Part shown: positions 9,726 to 19,046 of the stretch, in pieces
Layout of the letters: each line of letters begins with the position of its first letter
Position numbering within the stretch: the stretch's first letter is position 1
DNA from: an uncultured Dehalococcoidia bacterium
GTDB taxonomy: Bacteria; Chloroflexota; Dehalococcoidia; Lucifugimonadales; UBA3495
Direction: 5' to 3'
DNA: 64,000 nucleotides
Assembly: GCA_951812625.1 (NCBI GenBank)
Contig: CATOSP010000002.1
Span: 558,001 to 622,000 of the forward strand
The notes under the pieces: generated by a model
What the model was told of the DNA's origin: nothing
What the model saw: the letters and a program-made list of their open reading frames with translations, nothing else
Databases searched by the model: none
Translations under genes and position numbers: made by a program

Positions 9726-10673
9726 CTAGTTCTCCTCGTCCGTGGTAAGTCGCAGGAATATATCCTCCAGCGTCATACCAACCGATTGCATACTTAACAG
9801 GCTCCAACCTCTGGCTATCACGGCTCGGGAGATATCATCCCGAACGTCCGCACCCTGGAGGAGCCGAATCGTGTACACCTCCCGGTTGGCGAGTGAGCGA
9901 TGCCGGACGCTGGACACACCCTCGATCTCACGCAACTCGGAGAGCACCTCGTCAGGAGGGCCGCCGATCTCAACCTCCAACTGGTCTGAGCCTTGCAGTC
10001 TTTCAGCAAGGTTGCCGGGAGTGTCCTCAGCCACGATGTGGCCTTCGTGGATAATCAACACGCGCTCGCAGATCATGCTGACCTCGGGGAGGATGTGGCT
10101 GCTAAGGACAACCGTCTGCTGCTTGCCCAGGTCCTTGATCAGGCTGCGAGTCTCCACGACCTGGATCGGGTCGATGCCGATGGTAGGCTCGTCCAGGACC
10201 AGGACATCTGGCTCATGGAGTATGGCCTGAGCTATGCCTACCCTCTGTCGGAATCCTTTGGACAGCTTGGCGATAAGGGACGACCGGTAATCCTCCAGGT
10301 GGCAGACGTCAATGACATCTTCGACCCGCCGCTTGATGTTCCTCGAGGGCATACCGCGCAGGGTTCCCATGTACTTGAGGTAGCTGGTCACGGTCATGTC
10401 GGTGTATAGCGGCACCGTCTCGGGAAGGTAGCCCACCCTGCGGCGCACGTCCAGCGACTGTTCGACTACGTCGTAACCGTCGAGCGTCACCTTGCCGCGC
10501 GTGGGCGGCATGAACCCGGTGAGGATGCGCATGGTGGTGGTCTTGCCCGCGCCGTTGGGTCCCAGGAACCCAAGGACTTCCCCGCGTTTCACCCCGAAGT
10601 TCACGTCTTCAATGGCGGGGTTCGGGCCGTAGAAGTGGGTCAGGCCGGTAGCCTGAATCATCATCGATTCCAA
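9726..10673 (-). CDS. ABC transporter ATP-binding protein, GldA-like
   Basis: A 315-residue ABC ATPase. Walker A GPNGAGKTT (about residues 38-46), signature LSKGFRQR (about 139-146), Walker B VLVLDEPT (about 158-165) and H-loop SSHIL are all intact. The C-terminal ~90 residues form the extra domain seen in ABC-2/GldA exporters (DUF4162-like). It is the first gene of the four-gene operon, divergent from the SpeD-family gene. Starts at 10673 and 10661 (MIQATGLTHFYG) are both plausible; no strong ribosome-binding site separates them. Confidence 0.92.
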   Translation of the reverse strand: MESMMIQATGLTHFYGPNPAIEDVNFGVKRGEVLGFLGPNGAGKTTTMRILTGFMPPTRGKVTLDGYDVVEQSLDVRRRVGYLPETVPLYTDMTVTSYLKYMGTLRGMPSRNIKRRVEDVIDVCHLEDYRSSLIAKLSKGFRQRVGIAQAILHEPDVLVLDEPTIGIDPIQVVETRSLIKDLGKQQTVVLSSHILPEVSMICERVLIIHEGHIVAEDTPGNLAERLQGSDQLEVEIGGPPDEVLSELREIEGVSSVRHRSLANREVYTIRLLQGADVRDDISRAVIARGWSLLSMQSVGMTLEDIFLRLTTDEEN

Positions 10674-10824
10674 TGTCAGCCTCTCAGGAGGGTTGCAACG
10701 GACTAGCTATTGCGCAAAAATATTTCTCGCTATCGACGATGATAGATTATACCCCGGCGCCTTGCCAAGCGACGATGTCCCGGGAAGACATGGGCAGGCA
10801 CACACGTATGCCACGGGAGGTAGG
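10674..10824. promoter_or_regulatory. Divergent intergenic region between ABC exporter and polyamine genes
   Basis: A 150-base region that must carry promoters in both directions. An AT-rich core (AAAAATATTT, 10716-10725, and GATAGATTATACC, 10741-10753) stands out against GC-rich surroundings, but I could not find a convincing -35/-10 pair. Confidence 0.4.
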
Positions 10825-11256
10825 ATGCATCTGGTCATCGACGGGTACCATGGCGATTTCGCCAGGATGTGGGATGTCGAGTTGATCCGAACGTTCTTGA
10901 CGAATTGTCCGGGCACTCTGGGAATGACTCGAATAACCGAACCCCACGTGCTGGAATACGATGCTCCCAAGAGCGAGGATTCCGGCGTTTCCGGGTTTGT
11001 CATAATAGCGGAAAGCCACATAAGCGTCCATACTTTTCCCCACCGCGATTACGTGAACATCGACATGTTTTCCTGCCGGGAATTCGATCACGCGCAGGCA
11101 TTGGCCGAAGTCAAGGAGCTTTTCGCATTCCGCGAAGTCAAGACCTGGCTGTTGGACCGGGGTCTGGAATGGCTCGACGGTCGGCAGGGGTTGGCAGAGG
11201 CCGAGAAACAACGTGCCTCCCTCCAGGTCGGCGGCTCGGGACACGATGGCGGCTGA
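10825..11256 (+). CDS. SpeD-family pyruvoyl-dependent decarboxylase (AdoMet decarboxylase homologue, possibly arginine or ornithine decarboxylase)
   Basis: About 143 residues from an ATG at 10825 preceded by GGAGGT at 10817-10822. It has the proenzyme core AESHISVHTFPH, in which the serine after the glutamate would become the pyruvoyl group. By alignment to the small bacterial (Thermotoga-type) enzyme, Ser55, Ser63, His68 and Cys83 of the self-processing and catalytic set are kept. Positions expected to contact AdoMet are not: Phe49 aligns with Ser, Trp/Tyr70 with Phe and Glu72 with His. The gene overlaps agmatinase by 11 bases and no spermidine synthase is present in the window. Known biology: some SpeD homologues have become ornithine or arginine decarboxylases. 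Function as arginine decarboxylase here is inference. Confidence 0.8.
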   Translation: MHLVIDGYHGDFARMWDVELIRTFLTNCPGTLGMTRITEPHVLEYDAPKSEDSGVSGFVIIAESHISVHTFPHRDYVNIDMFSCREFDHAQALAEVKELFAFREVKTWLLDRGLEWLDGRQGLAEAEKQRASLQVGGSGHDGG

Positions 11257-12151
11257 TCAGTCGGATTCTTACTGGATCCCCCGAAATTTCTTGGCCTTGG
11301 ACCCGCAGCAGGCGCGCCTTGAATCGTCAAGCGCTGTGTTGGTGCCAGTCCCGTACGATAGCTCTACGTCGTTCCGGGGAGGTGCGAGGGACGGGCCCAA
11401 TGCCATAATCGACGCCTCCTATGGTTTAGAGGATTACGATCTGGAGTTGGACTTGGATGTTTCCCGGCTGGGTATTCACACCACGTCTGCCGTGGAGCCT
11501 CACATGGGGGGCCCGGAGGCAATGGCGCAGCGGGTGCGGCGAGCGGTAGCTGGATACATTCGAGAGGACAGGGTTGTAGGTGTGCTGGGTGGCGAACACT
11601 CTGTTTCCGCGGGTGCAGTCATGGCCCATGGAGACACATACCCGGACCTGTCGGTGTTGTATATCGACGCCCATGCTGACATGCGAGATTCATACATGGG
11701 CACGTCCTGGGGTCACGCCTCGGGAGCACGTCGAATCCGGGAAGTATGCTCAGTCGTACTTGTTGGTGTACGAAGCCTGTGCCTGGAAGAACGGGATTTT
11801 CTCAGGGAGAGCTCGCTTCCGGTCTTCTTCTGGCCTCCGGTCGAGGAAGGCGCCGAGCTTTTGGGGAGAATAACGGCCGAGTTGTCCGACACTGTATACG
11901 TTAGCATTGACCTGGATGCCCTTGACCCGTCCTGTATGGCGGCGGTGGGCACACCGGAGCCAGGAGGCATGAACTGGGGCCAAATGATCATGCTTCTGAA
12001 GGGCGTCGCCGACTCGAAGCGCATCGTTGGGTTCGACGTTTGCGAACTGGCTCCCGGCGAGGGACCCATGGCTTGTTCGTATACGGCCGCCAAGTTGGTG
12101 TACAAGCTCGTTGGGTACGCTACCGCCCGATTCACAAGGGGTATGGCATAG
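11246..12151 (+). CDS. Agmatinase-family ureohydrolase
   Basis: About 301 residues from the ATG at 11246, which overlaps the SpeD-family gene by 11 bases (translational coupling); a GTG at 11213 is an alternative. The manganese ligands of ureohydrolases are visible: GGEHS, DAHADMRD and SIDLDALDP, with the family end GGMNWGQM. Family role: agmatine to putrescine and urea (agmatinase) or removal of urea from aminopropylagmatine. With the neighbouring decarboxylase it would make putrescine from arginine. The specific substrate is inferred from context. Confidence 0.85.
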   Translation: MAADQSDSYWIPRNFLALDPQQARLESSSAVLVPVPYDSSTSFRGGARDGPNAIIDASYGLEDYDLELDLDVSRLGIHTTSAVEPHMGGPEAMAQRVRRAVAGYIREDRVVGVLGGEHSVSAGAVMAHGDTYPDLSVLYIDAHADMRDSYMGTSWGHASGARRIREVCSVVLVGVRSLCLEERDFLRESSLPVFFWPPVEEGAELLGRITAELSDTVYVSIDLDALDPSCMAAVGTPEPGGMNWGQMIMLLKGVADSKRIVGFDVCELAPGEGPMACSYTAAKLVYKLVGYATARFTRGMA

Positions 12152-12225
12152 CGGCCTGCGGCTGCTTCCGGAATCAGCGAATCGTAGTTTGTGAGTGATG
12201 GCCTGAGTGGCCAGGGTGCCGCGGA

Positions 12226-13365
12226 ATGGGACCGACAATTCGCCTGATCAAGCTGTTCGGAATCCCAATTGAGATCAACTTCAGTTGGATTTTTATCTTC
12301 CTGCTGATCATCTACTTGCTTGGCGACCACTTCGGTGGCGTCTACCCCTGGTGGTCAGGGTTGCATCAGTGGACGTTGGCTGTCGGTGTCGCGCTGCTGT
12401 TCTTCCTGTCGGTCTTGGCGCACGAGTTGTCTCACAGCCTGTTGGCAATCAGGAGCGGGATACCCGTCGGCCGCATCACGCTGTTCCTTTTCGGCGGGGT
12501 GTCGGAGCTCTGCCATGAGGCACGCCGCCCTCGGACTGAATTTGCTGTGGCCATCGTAGGGCCTGTGGCCAGTGTTGTCTTGGCTCTGGCATTGTTCGTT
12601 CTCTGGACGGTGTTCCGGGGCACGAACGCGTCCCTGGAGATCACCCTGCGGCTCCTTATGGGCGTGAACCTTATGTTGGGCCTGTTTAATCTGCTACCGG
12701 GATTCCCACTCGACGGCGGACGGGTACTCCGGGCGACCGCTTGGGGCCTCACCGGCAACTACTGGCTGGCGACCCGGATCGCCGCCCGTATGGGACAGGG
12801 AACGGGAACGTTGATGGCGTTGGGTGGACTGGTGCTGGCAGCGTTCAATTTCGAGCAGTTCGGGGTTGCCGGTATCTGGTTCGCGCTCATCGGAGCGTTC
12901 TTGCTGGTGGCCGCCACGACCTCCTACCGGCGGGAAAGAGACCGTGAGGGCTTGATGGGATACCGGGTTGCCGACGTCATGACTGCCCGGTGGAGTACCC
13001 ATAATGCAGGCACGGCCCTGTCCCCTTCGCCGACCGCTCAACGTGAAGCACGGATCGCCATTGCGGAAACTGACGCAGTCGACGGTCAGGCTGATCGTCG
13101 ATGGTTTCGGAGAATCCTGGTCAGGCTACGCTGGGGCGCGCCGAAATCCGAGTCTATATCCGATGTGGGGCAACCCGCTATGAATGAGTCTTGGTTGACG
13201 CCCGAGGACACGGTGATGGACGCTATGGAGCATATACGCTCGGGGAGACAGGACACGCTTCCAGTGGTACGTGACGGCGAGTTGTTGGGGTTTCTGGGCC
13301 GTGATGAACTCCAGCGCTTCGCTAAACGAGTGTTGAAGCGGGAGACCAGTCTGCGTAGGCCGTAG
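12226..13365 (+). CDS. Site-2 protease (M50) family metalloprotease with C-terminal CBS region
   Basis: A 379-residue membrane protein. The zinc motif AHELSH (about residues 65-70) and the second motif [12 protein letters not shown] (about 153-164) sit within transmembrane helices, as in SpoIVFB/Rip-type intramembrane proteases. About 110 cytoplasmic residues follow. The first CBS repeat starts normally ([11 protein letters not shown]) but is interrupted by an 80-residue linker; the second ([10 protein letters not shown]...[18 protein letters not shown]) is complete. Such proteases cleave membrane-anchored regulators, and CBS domains usually sense adenosyl nucleotides. Its substrate is unknown. 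Confidence 0.88.
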   Translation: MGPTIRLIKLFGIPIEINFSWIFIFLLIIYLLGDHFGGVYPWWSGLHQWTLAVGVALLFFLSVLAHELSHSLLAIRSGIPVGRITLFLFGGVSELCHEARRPRTEFAVAIVGPVASVVLALALFVLWTVFRGTNASLEITLRLLMGVNLMLGLFNLLPGFPLDGGRVLRATAWGLTGNYWLATRIAARMGQGTGTLMALGGLVLAAFNFEQFGVAGIWFALIGAFLLVAATTSYRRERDREGLMGYRVADVMTARWSTHNAGTALSPSPTAQREARIAIAETDAVDGQADRRWFRRILVRLRWGAPKSESISDVGQPAMNESWLTPEDTVMDAMEHIRSGRQDTLPVVRDGELLGFLGRDELQRFAKRVLKRETSLRRP

Positions 13366-13475
13366 CCGCTATGCTAAAATATGGCCGTGCGCCCGAGAAT
13401 CTCCCCCCTGCCATTCGGGGAGAAGCGGTAGTGGCCATGTCGGGCCCGAGCCCTAAGGCGCGATCGAGGTCATTT

Positions 13476-14666
13476 ATGCCTCCGAAAGGGATCATATACC
13501 TGGACCACGCGGGCACAACGCCAACCGATCCGCGCGTGCTTGAAGCGATGTTGCCGTACTTCACGGAGTTGTACGGCAATCCCTCCAGCATCCACGCAGT
13601 GGGGCAGGAAGCTCGGTACGCCCTGGATGAGGCCCGGGAACGCGTGGCCGGAGTGCTCAATTGCAGGAACGGGGAGATTGTCTTCACCGGCAGCGGGACC
13701 GAATCGGACAATGCTGCTATCCACGGTTCTGCCACCGCCCTGCGGGAGACCGGAGATCACATCATCACCACCACTGTGGAGCACCACGCCGTGCTGCACG
13801 CCTGCCAATCGCTGGAAGACCAGGGTTTCGAAGTGACCTACCTGCCCGTGGACGACTTCGGTATGGTCCACCCGGAGCAGGTCTTCGACGCCATCACAGA
13901 CCGCACCACGGTCGTCTCTGTGATGTATGCGAACAATGAAATCGGGACGATCAATCCCATCTCAAGTATTTCCGAGGCCGTCCGCCAACGGGAGAATGAG
14001 TTCGACCGCACCATCGTTTTCCACACCGACGCGGTCCAGGCCGCAGGATTTCTGGATCTGAATACGCGGCGGCTTGGAGTGGATATGCTCAGCCTTGCGG
14101 GGCACAAGTTCTACGGCCCCAAGGGGGTTGGAGTACTCTACGCCCGCCGCGGAACGCCGTTCTTGCCCATGTTGCTGGGAGGAGGCCAGGAGCGAGAGCG
14201 CAGGTCCGGCACCGAGAATATCCCCGGTATCGTCGGCCTCTCCTTTGCCTTGGAATTGGCCCAGGCCCAGCGGGAGGATGCAGGCGTGCATTGCGCTGCC
14301 CTGCGGGACCGGACCATCGATCATGTTCTGGCAAACATCTCCGGTTGTCACCTCAACGGCCACGCCACGGAGCGCCTTCCCAACAACGTGAACTTTTCGA
14401 TTGAGGGCGTGGAGGGAGAGGCAGTGTTGCTGGGTCTGGACACTGCCGGTATCGCAGCCTCAAGCGGCAGCGCCTGCAGTTCCGGCTCGCTGGAACCATC
14501 CCACGTACTGTTGGCGTTGGGCCAGTCGGCCGACCTTGCCAGGGGCAGCCTCCGGTTGACCCTGGGCAAGGAAAATACACTGGAAGAAATAGACTATCTG
14601 CTGGAAACACTGGATAGGCTGGTGCCTCAGCTGCGGCAGTTGCCGACGTTGACCACATCCAGCTAG
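13476..14666 (+). CDS. Cysteine desulfurase, NifS/IscS type
   Basis: A 396-residue class-V aminotransferase fold PLP enzyme. The start at 13476 ([16 protein letters not shown]) is preferred over an upstream one because it has GAGGT at 13466-13470 and matches the family N-terminus. Visible: [13 protein letters not shown] (cofactor loop), [12 protein letters not shown] with the Schiff-base lysine (about residue 210), and SSGSACSSG with the persulfide cysteine (about 333), the class I arrangement. It supplies sulfur for Fe-S clusters, thio-tRNA or, with selenium metabolism, selenide handling. No IscU/SufU partner is next to it. Confidence 0.93.
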   Translation: MPPKGIIYLDHAGTTPTDPRVLEAMLPYFTELYGNPSSIHAVGQEARYALDEARERVAGVLNCRNGEIVFTGSGTESDNAAIHGSATALRETGDHIITTTVEHHAVLHACQSLEDQGFEVTYLPVDDFGMVHPEQVFDAITDRTTVVSVMYANNEIGTINPISSISEAVRQRENEFDRTIVFHTDAVQAAGFLDLNTRRLGVDMLSLAGHKFYGPKGVGVLYARRGTPFLPMLLGGGQERERRSGTENIPGIVGLSFALELAQAQREDAGVHCAALRDRTIDHVLANISGCHLNGHATERLPNNVNFSIEGVEGEAVLLGLDTAGIAASSGSACSSGSLEPSHVLLALGQSADLARGSLRLTLGKENTLEEIDYLLETLDRLVPQLRQLPTLTTSS

Positions 14667-14697
14667 CAACGATCACTACTCCAAGGATGCGTTCCTG

Positions 14698-15297
14698 ATG
14701 CCCACCCGTACTCGCCTTGCCGTCCCATTCCTCCTTGTGCTCATCATGGCCCTGGCCGCCTGTGCGGAAGTATCCCCCGCCTTCGGTCAATACTTTCAGG
14801 GCAGGACGCTTGTCGTCAGCGTGGTCAATGCCGAATTTATACCGGAGCTCATATACGCCATAGATGGCCAGCAGGGCGGCTTGGACTATATGAGGATTGC
14901 CCCATCAGAGCCGGGCCTGGAACTGGTGATTTTGCACCTCAAGGTGCAAAATCACACGGCAACCAGCGCCATCATTAACGTAGACAAACAAGGGGCGGAA
15001 CTTAGGGACTTCAACTCGTTGAAATACTTCCCCATCGAAGTCAACGAGCGAGTCAAACGGTTGGACAGCCCTCCCGGGCAAGAGAGCTGGTCGGCGGACG
15101 TCTTGGAGCGGTCAGCGCGGGTATTGGAGTTGCAAGAGGACGGCACATTTGCGCCAAGCCGCGGGTTCATCAGTGGCCCATTCGAGCTGCAAAAAGGCAC
15201 AGGGTTGGACGGCTGGATGGTGTTTGAAGCGCCTCCTGGCACCAAGTTTCGCACGTTCCGGTGGCGCGCCGGAGACTCGCTGACCATAAGTTTCTGA
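14698..15297 (+). CDS. Exported lipoprotein, DUF4352-like
   Basis: A 199-residue protein with a signal peptide and lipobox LAAC (Cys22), so it should be anchored outside the cytoplasmic membrane. The mature part resembles the immunoglobulin-like DUF4352 fold: a strand LELVILHLKVQNHTAT near the middle and the closing GWMVFEAPPGTKFRTFRW, which is the usual end of such domains. No catalytic motif is seen. The start at 14698 has AAGGA 10 bases upstream. It lies 31 bases after the cysteine desulfurase, but no functional link is apparent. Confidence 0.7.
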   Translation: MPTRTRLAVPFLLVLIMALAACAEVSPAFGQYFQGRTLVVSVVNAEFIPELIYAIDGQQGGLDYMRIAPSEPGLELVILHLKVQNHTATSAIINVDKQGAELRDFNSLKYFPIEVNERVKRLDSPPGQESWSADVLERSARVLELQEDGTFAPSRGFISGPFELQKGTGLDGWMVFEAPPGTKFRTFRWRAGDSLTISF

Positions 15298-15353
15298 GTT
15301 GGCTACAAGCCGCTGGCCGCAATCAGGGAACTTCTAGTCCCAGCTTGTCGACG

Positions 15354-15983
15354 ATGAACAATTGCGCGGGCGATGCCTTGGACCGTCGCCCCGGCGGTGG
15401 TGTTTCCCCGCCACCTGTCTGGCGAAGGCTGTTTCATCTCACAGCTGGATCTGCGCTGCCCGTCGCCGGTCTGTTCACTCCTCACCAGTTCGTCATCCCA
15501 ACTCTTGCTGCCCTGGTGGTCATTGCCTTGGCGGTGGAAGCCGCCCGCTTTATTTCCGGCCCGCTGAACCGGGCGTTGCTGCAACTGTTCACTCCACTGC
15601 TCAAACAACAGGAGGCCAGGCGGCTTACCGGTTCGACTTTCATGCTTATATCCGGGCTGGCGGTATTCCTCCTGTTCGACACCCACGTTGCGGCGTCGGC
15701 CATGCTGTTCCTGTCGCTGGGAGACCCGGTAGCGGCATTGGTTGGGACCCGCAGCCGGGGACCGCGGTTCTTCGGGAAGTCGCCGGTTGGGACGGCCGGG
15801 TTCTTGGTAGTGTGCTTCGGAGTATGCGCCGTGCTCGTGAGCACCGGCATTGTCCCGTTTCACTGGGGCCTTTTGGCGGGCGCGGCGGTGGCCGGAATCG
15901 TGGAACTGCTGCCCGTCCCATTGGACGACAACTTGACGATTCCTCTGGCTAGCGGGACGCTCATGTATCTGCTGGGCGTGTGA
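15354..15983 (+). CDS. CTP-dependent polyprenol/phytol kinase-like membrane protein (SEC59/DGK1/VTE5 family)
   Basis: A 209-residue membrane protein with about six hydrophobic segments. The signature segment LSLGDPVAALVGTRSRGPRF followed by FGKSPVGTAGF (about residues 117-150) is the active-site region of the dolichol kinase / diacylglycerol kinase (CTP) / phytol kinase family, and the PVPLDDNLTIPLASG end is equally typical. These enzymes phosphorylate isoprenoid alcohols or diacylglycerol with CTP. The start at 15354 is chosen because the upstream extension overlaps the lipoprotein gene and is not family-like. Substrate not deducible. Confidence 0.8.
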   Translation: MNNCAGDALDRRPGGGVSPPPVWRRLFHLTAGSALPVAGLFTPHQFVIPTLAALVVIALAVEAARFISGPLNRALLQLFTPLLKQQEARRLTGSTFMLISGLAVFLLFDTHVAASAMLFLSLGDPVAALVGTRSRGPRFFGKSPVGTAGFLVVCFGVCAVLVSTGIVPFHWGLLAGAAVAGIVELLPVPLDDNLTIPLASGTLMYLLGV

Positions 15984-16078
15984 CGCCTGTTGCCTGTTGG
16001 CGCAGGCTCAGGAACTGGGCTCTCCGTGCCCATCGAGAGAGGGATATCCCAATCGCAGGTGTCAGCGGCGAGTGATTG

Positions 16079-17428
16079 CTACAGGTCTGCCCCGTTGAAC
16101 TCGATGATTTCGGCCTGACTGCGCTGGTGGGTCAGGTAACTCTGGCGTTGCATGGCAGGCCGGTGGGAGGATACGATTTCCTTAGCCCTGGAGCCGCCGT
16201 CCGAGAGCAGGTCTATGACCACCATTGCCATGATCTTGGCCGGGTTGATTACCGCCTGCTCATAGTCCCGGACCACGTAGTCCTTGCTGTGACCTGTGCC
16301 AACAGCGCCGCCCACGTAGGGGTGGCACGCCGGAATGATGTGGCTCAGGTCTCCCATATCGGTGGAACCACCCCGATTGCGTGAGGCCGGAATAGTGAGG
16401 ATGGCAGACTCACCCAATAGTTCCTGGGCATTCTGGCGAAATAGACCCGCCAGGACGTTGTCGTGGCGCATGGGCAGGTAGCCGGGGATGTTGGTAATTT
16501 TGACCGATGCTCCGACAGCTAACGCCCCGGCCCGGAAGCACCTGTCGACTATGGCCGAGTTTCTGACCACCGCATCGGGGGAACCGGACCGTACCCTCCA
16601 TTCGAGCTTTACATCGGCTGGTACGGCGTTCACCGCCTCGCCGCCCTTGGTCATGATCCCGTGGATCCGTGCGGTATCTTCTTCCCTCAGTGTCTCCCGA
16701 TTGGCGTTGATGGCCTGTAGCGCGAAGGATGCGGCGTTGAGAGCGTTGATGCCAAGGTGAGGCGCGCCGCCCGCGTGGGAGCCGCGCCCGGCGAACTGAA
16801 CGTACTTGACGACGTGACCGTTGCTCGTGCCTCCCACGGCAAACTTGCGTTCGGCCATGTCGCTGGCGGTGTGGCACATCATGGCCATGTCGATATCGTC
16901 GAAGTGGCCCAGCTTGATTAGCTCCTGCTTGCCTCCGAGGAACTCCACCCGGCCTTCTTCCCGCAACTGAAGGCGGCGCTCGACCTCGATGAACTCCTCT
17001 GCCGGGACGGCGAACGGCACGATCTCTCCGGACAATTGCTCCAGCACCTCGGGAGTCTGCAGTCCGATAGTCGCGCCCAGCATCATCCCGATCTGGCAGT
17101 GGTGGCCGCAGGCGTGCGCCGCATTGGTCTCGGCGTCAGCGAAAGGGTGTTGACCGACGATCAGGGAGTCCAGTTCCCCGATCACGGCAACCCTTGGTCC
17201 TGGCCCGGCTTCGCCCTGTATCCTTCCCTTGACGCCAGTCAGGGCAAGCCCGTTGTCATGGGGGATGCCAAGCTCCGTGAATTTATCGGACACCACGCGG
17301 GATGTCCTTGTCTCGGAATAACCTGGCTCAGGATGGGAGAGGATGTCCTGGGATACGCCGATGAGTTCCTGTGACCGCTGCTCTATAGCGGCGCAGGCCC
17401 TTTGCTTCAACTCCTGAATAGTTAACAT
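16079..17428 (-). CDS. M20 family metallo-amidohydrolase (AbgB-like), copy 1
   Basis: A 449-residue M20D-type peptidase/amidohydrolase. Visible landmarks: HPEPGYSETRTS near residue 32, GELDSLIVG, AAHACGHHCQIGM with the metal-binding histidines and cysteine (about residues 105-117), VPAEEFIE with the catalytic glutamate, and GRGSHAGGAPHLGINALNA in the dimerisation domain. The family removes N-acyl groups from amino acids or cleaves p-aminobenzoyl-glutamate. It is closely similar along its length to the next gene on the same strand, showing a tandem duplication. Substrate unknown. Confidence 0.88.
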   Translation of the reverse strand: MLTIQELKQRACAAIEQRSQELIGVSQDILSHPEPGYSETRTSRVVSDKFTELGIPHDNGLALTGVKGRIQGEAGPGPRVAVIGELDSLIVGQHPFADAETNAAHACGHHCQIGMMLGATIGLQTPEVLEQLSGEIVPFAVPAEEFIEVERRLQLREEGRVEFLGGKQELIKLGHFDDIDMAMMCHTASDMAERKFAVGGTSNGHVVKYVQFAGRGSHAGGAPHLGINALNAASFALQAINANRETLREEDTARIHGIMTKGGEAVNAVPADVKLEWRVRSGSPDAVVRNSAIVDRCFRAGALAVGASVKITNIPGYLPMRHDNVLAGLFRQNAQELLGESAILTIPASRNRGGSTDMGDLSHIIPACHPYVGGAVGTGHSKDYVVRDYEQAVINPAKIMAMVVIDLLSDGGSRAKEIVSSHRPAMQRQSYLTHQRSQAEIIEFNGADL

Positions 17429-17491
17429 AACCAGTTACACACCCTCATCTGTAATCCGGATACCCTGCGGCCGCTCCGGCCTCACATCCGG

Positions 17492-18829
17492 TTAAGGATC
17501 CGTCCCTCGAAAGGTCTCTTCGGACGCAAGTTGACGCATGAACGTCAGGTACTGGTCGCGGGTCATTTCGGCGCGCTGGCCCGAAATTACTTTCCCGGCT
17601 TGGTTCGCCCCGTCGGCCAACAGGTCGATTGTGGTGCTGGTCAGGGCCTTGGTTGCGGTCACAACGGCCAGGTTGTAGTCCTCGACCATATAGTTGGCTC
17701 CGTGGCCAAGCCCCGTCGCACCGCCGACGTAGGGATGGATTGCGGGCATGAGTTGGCTGACATCCCCCATGTCGGTGGAACCGGTGCGGTGGGCAACATG
17801 GCCGACGTTTTCTTCTCCCACGAGGTCCACGGAGTTGGCCCGGAATATGTCGGCCATTGCCTTGTTCTGGGTGAGGGGCATATAACCGGGGATGGTCTGG
17901 ATTTTCACGTTTGCGCCAACTGCCAGGGCGCCGGCCTTCAGCGCCCGGTCAGTCTTCCGGTTGGCGTCCATGATGGCTTCAATGGTGCGCCCCCGGACGA
18001 ATGTTTCCATACGGACGTCCGCGGGCACGGCGCTCACGGCGTCGCCGCCTCTGGTTATGATGGGGTGGACCCTGACGGTATCGGCGTCTCGGAAGGTTTC
18101 ACGGTTGTAGTGGATGGCGCTAAGGGCCAGGGTGGCTGCGTTCAGGGCGTTGATTCCCAGGTGGGGCGATCCGCCGGCATGTGCGCCGCGGCCGATGAAC
18201 TCAATGCGCTTGGCCACAGTGCCGTTGTTGGTGCCGCTGATGCAGAGCTGCTTTTCCTCCGGCACGCTGGTGGTGTGCAGCATCATCGACATGTCTACGT
18301 CGTCAAACTCACCCAGCCTGATGAGTTCGGGCTTGCCTCCCAGGAACTCAAGCTTCCCTTCCCGTCTCAGGTCGTCCCGGTACTCGATTTCGATGTACTC
18401 CTCGGCGGGAACGGCCATGAAGATGAGGCGGCCGCTCAGTGCCGAGAGAATATCGGGTTGGCTCAAGGCCATGGCCGTGCCCAGGAGCATGGCAATCTGG
18501 CAATGGTGACCGCAGGCATGGGCCGCTCCGGTGGCAGCGTCGGCCATTGGGTGCTCGTTTACGATGAGGGAGTCCAGTTCGCCCAGGATGGCCAGGGCGG
18601 GTCCGGCGGTTCCCCCGATCAACTCACCCCGCACACCGGTCAAGGCGAGACCGGCCCGGAATGGGATGCCCATCTCGGCGAACTTGGTTGCTACAAGGTG
18701 GGATGTCTTGTTCTCCCGGAATCCCGGCTCCGGGTGGCCCAGAATGGTCTTGGCCAGGTTGACGATCTCATCGGCCTTGGAGTCAATCTCCTGGAAGGCC
18801 CGGAGCTTCAGTTCCTCTCTGGACGGCAT
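17492..18829 (-). CDS. M20 family metallo-amidohydrolase (AbgB-like), copy 2
   Basis: About 445 residues from the ATG at 18829, which has GGAGGGG 7 bases upstream; a GTG at 18847 is a weaker choice. Same motif set as copy 1: HPEPGFRENKTS, GELDSLIVNEHP, AAHACGHHCQIAM, VPAEEYIE, GRGAHAGGSPHLGINALNA and RTGSTDMGDVSQ. The two copies are separated by 63 bases and probably cotranscribed, with this one first. Divergence in the middle suggests different substrates rather than simple dosage. Confidence 0.88.
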   Translation of the reverse strand: MPSREELKLRAFQEIDSKADEIVNLAKTILGHPEPGFRENKTSHLVATKFAEMGIPFRAGLALTGVRGELIGGTAGPALAILGELDSLIVNEHPMADAATGAAHACGHHCQIAMLLGTAMALSQPDILSALSGRLIFMAVPAEEYIEIEYRDDLRREGKLEFLGGKPELIRLGEFDDVDMSMMLHTTSVPEEKQLCISGTNNGTVAKRIEFIGRGAHAGGSPHLGINALNAATLALSAIHYNRETFRDADTVRVHPIITRGGDAVSAVPADVRMETFVRGRTIEAIMDANRKTDRALKAGALAVGANVKIQTIPGYMPLTQNKAMADIFRANSVDLVGEENVGHVAHRTGSTDMGDVSQLMPAIHPYVGGATGLGHGANYMVEDYNLAVVTATKALTSTTIDLLADGANQAGKVISGQRAEMTRDQYLTFMRQLASEETFRGTDP

Positions 18830-19046
18830 TGCCGACCCCTCCGGCACAGGTTTGTCAAGATTCTATCACAGATGCCGAGGTACCTCGCGCCAGGTTCGGT
18901 TTCGGGACCGGAACCTCCATAGGGTGCGGCAGGCCCGGTCAACCATGGGCGCAAACGTCCAGCGGTCTCACGATTGCTCGGAATGGACAGGGGATTTGAG
19001 AGATTCCGACGGGAGGAGTATCGGGCCGCTGTATAATGGCGGAGTT

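Noticed and set aside
15992-16007. Small hairpin GCCTG...CAGGC between convergent genes
   Set aside because: Five pairs and no T-run; too weak to call a terminator.
17531-18922. 463-codon plus-strand open frame opposite M20 copy 2
   Set aside because: Runs against a complete M20 enzyme with every motif intact; Gly/Val/His-rich composition is typical of antisense frames.
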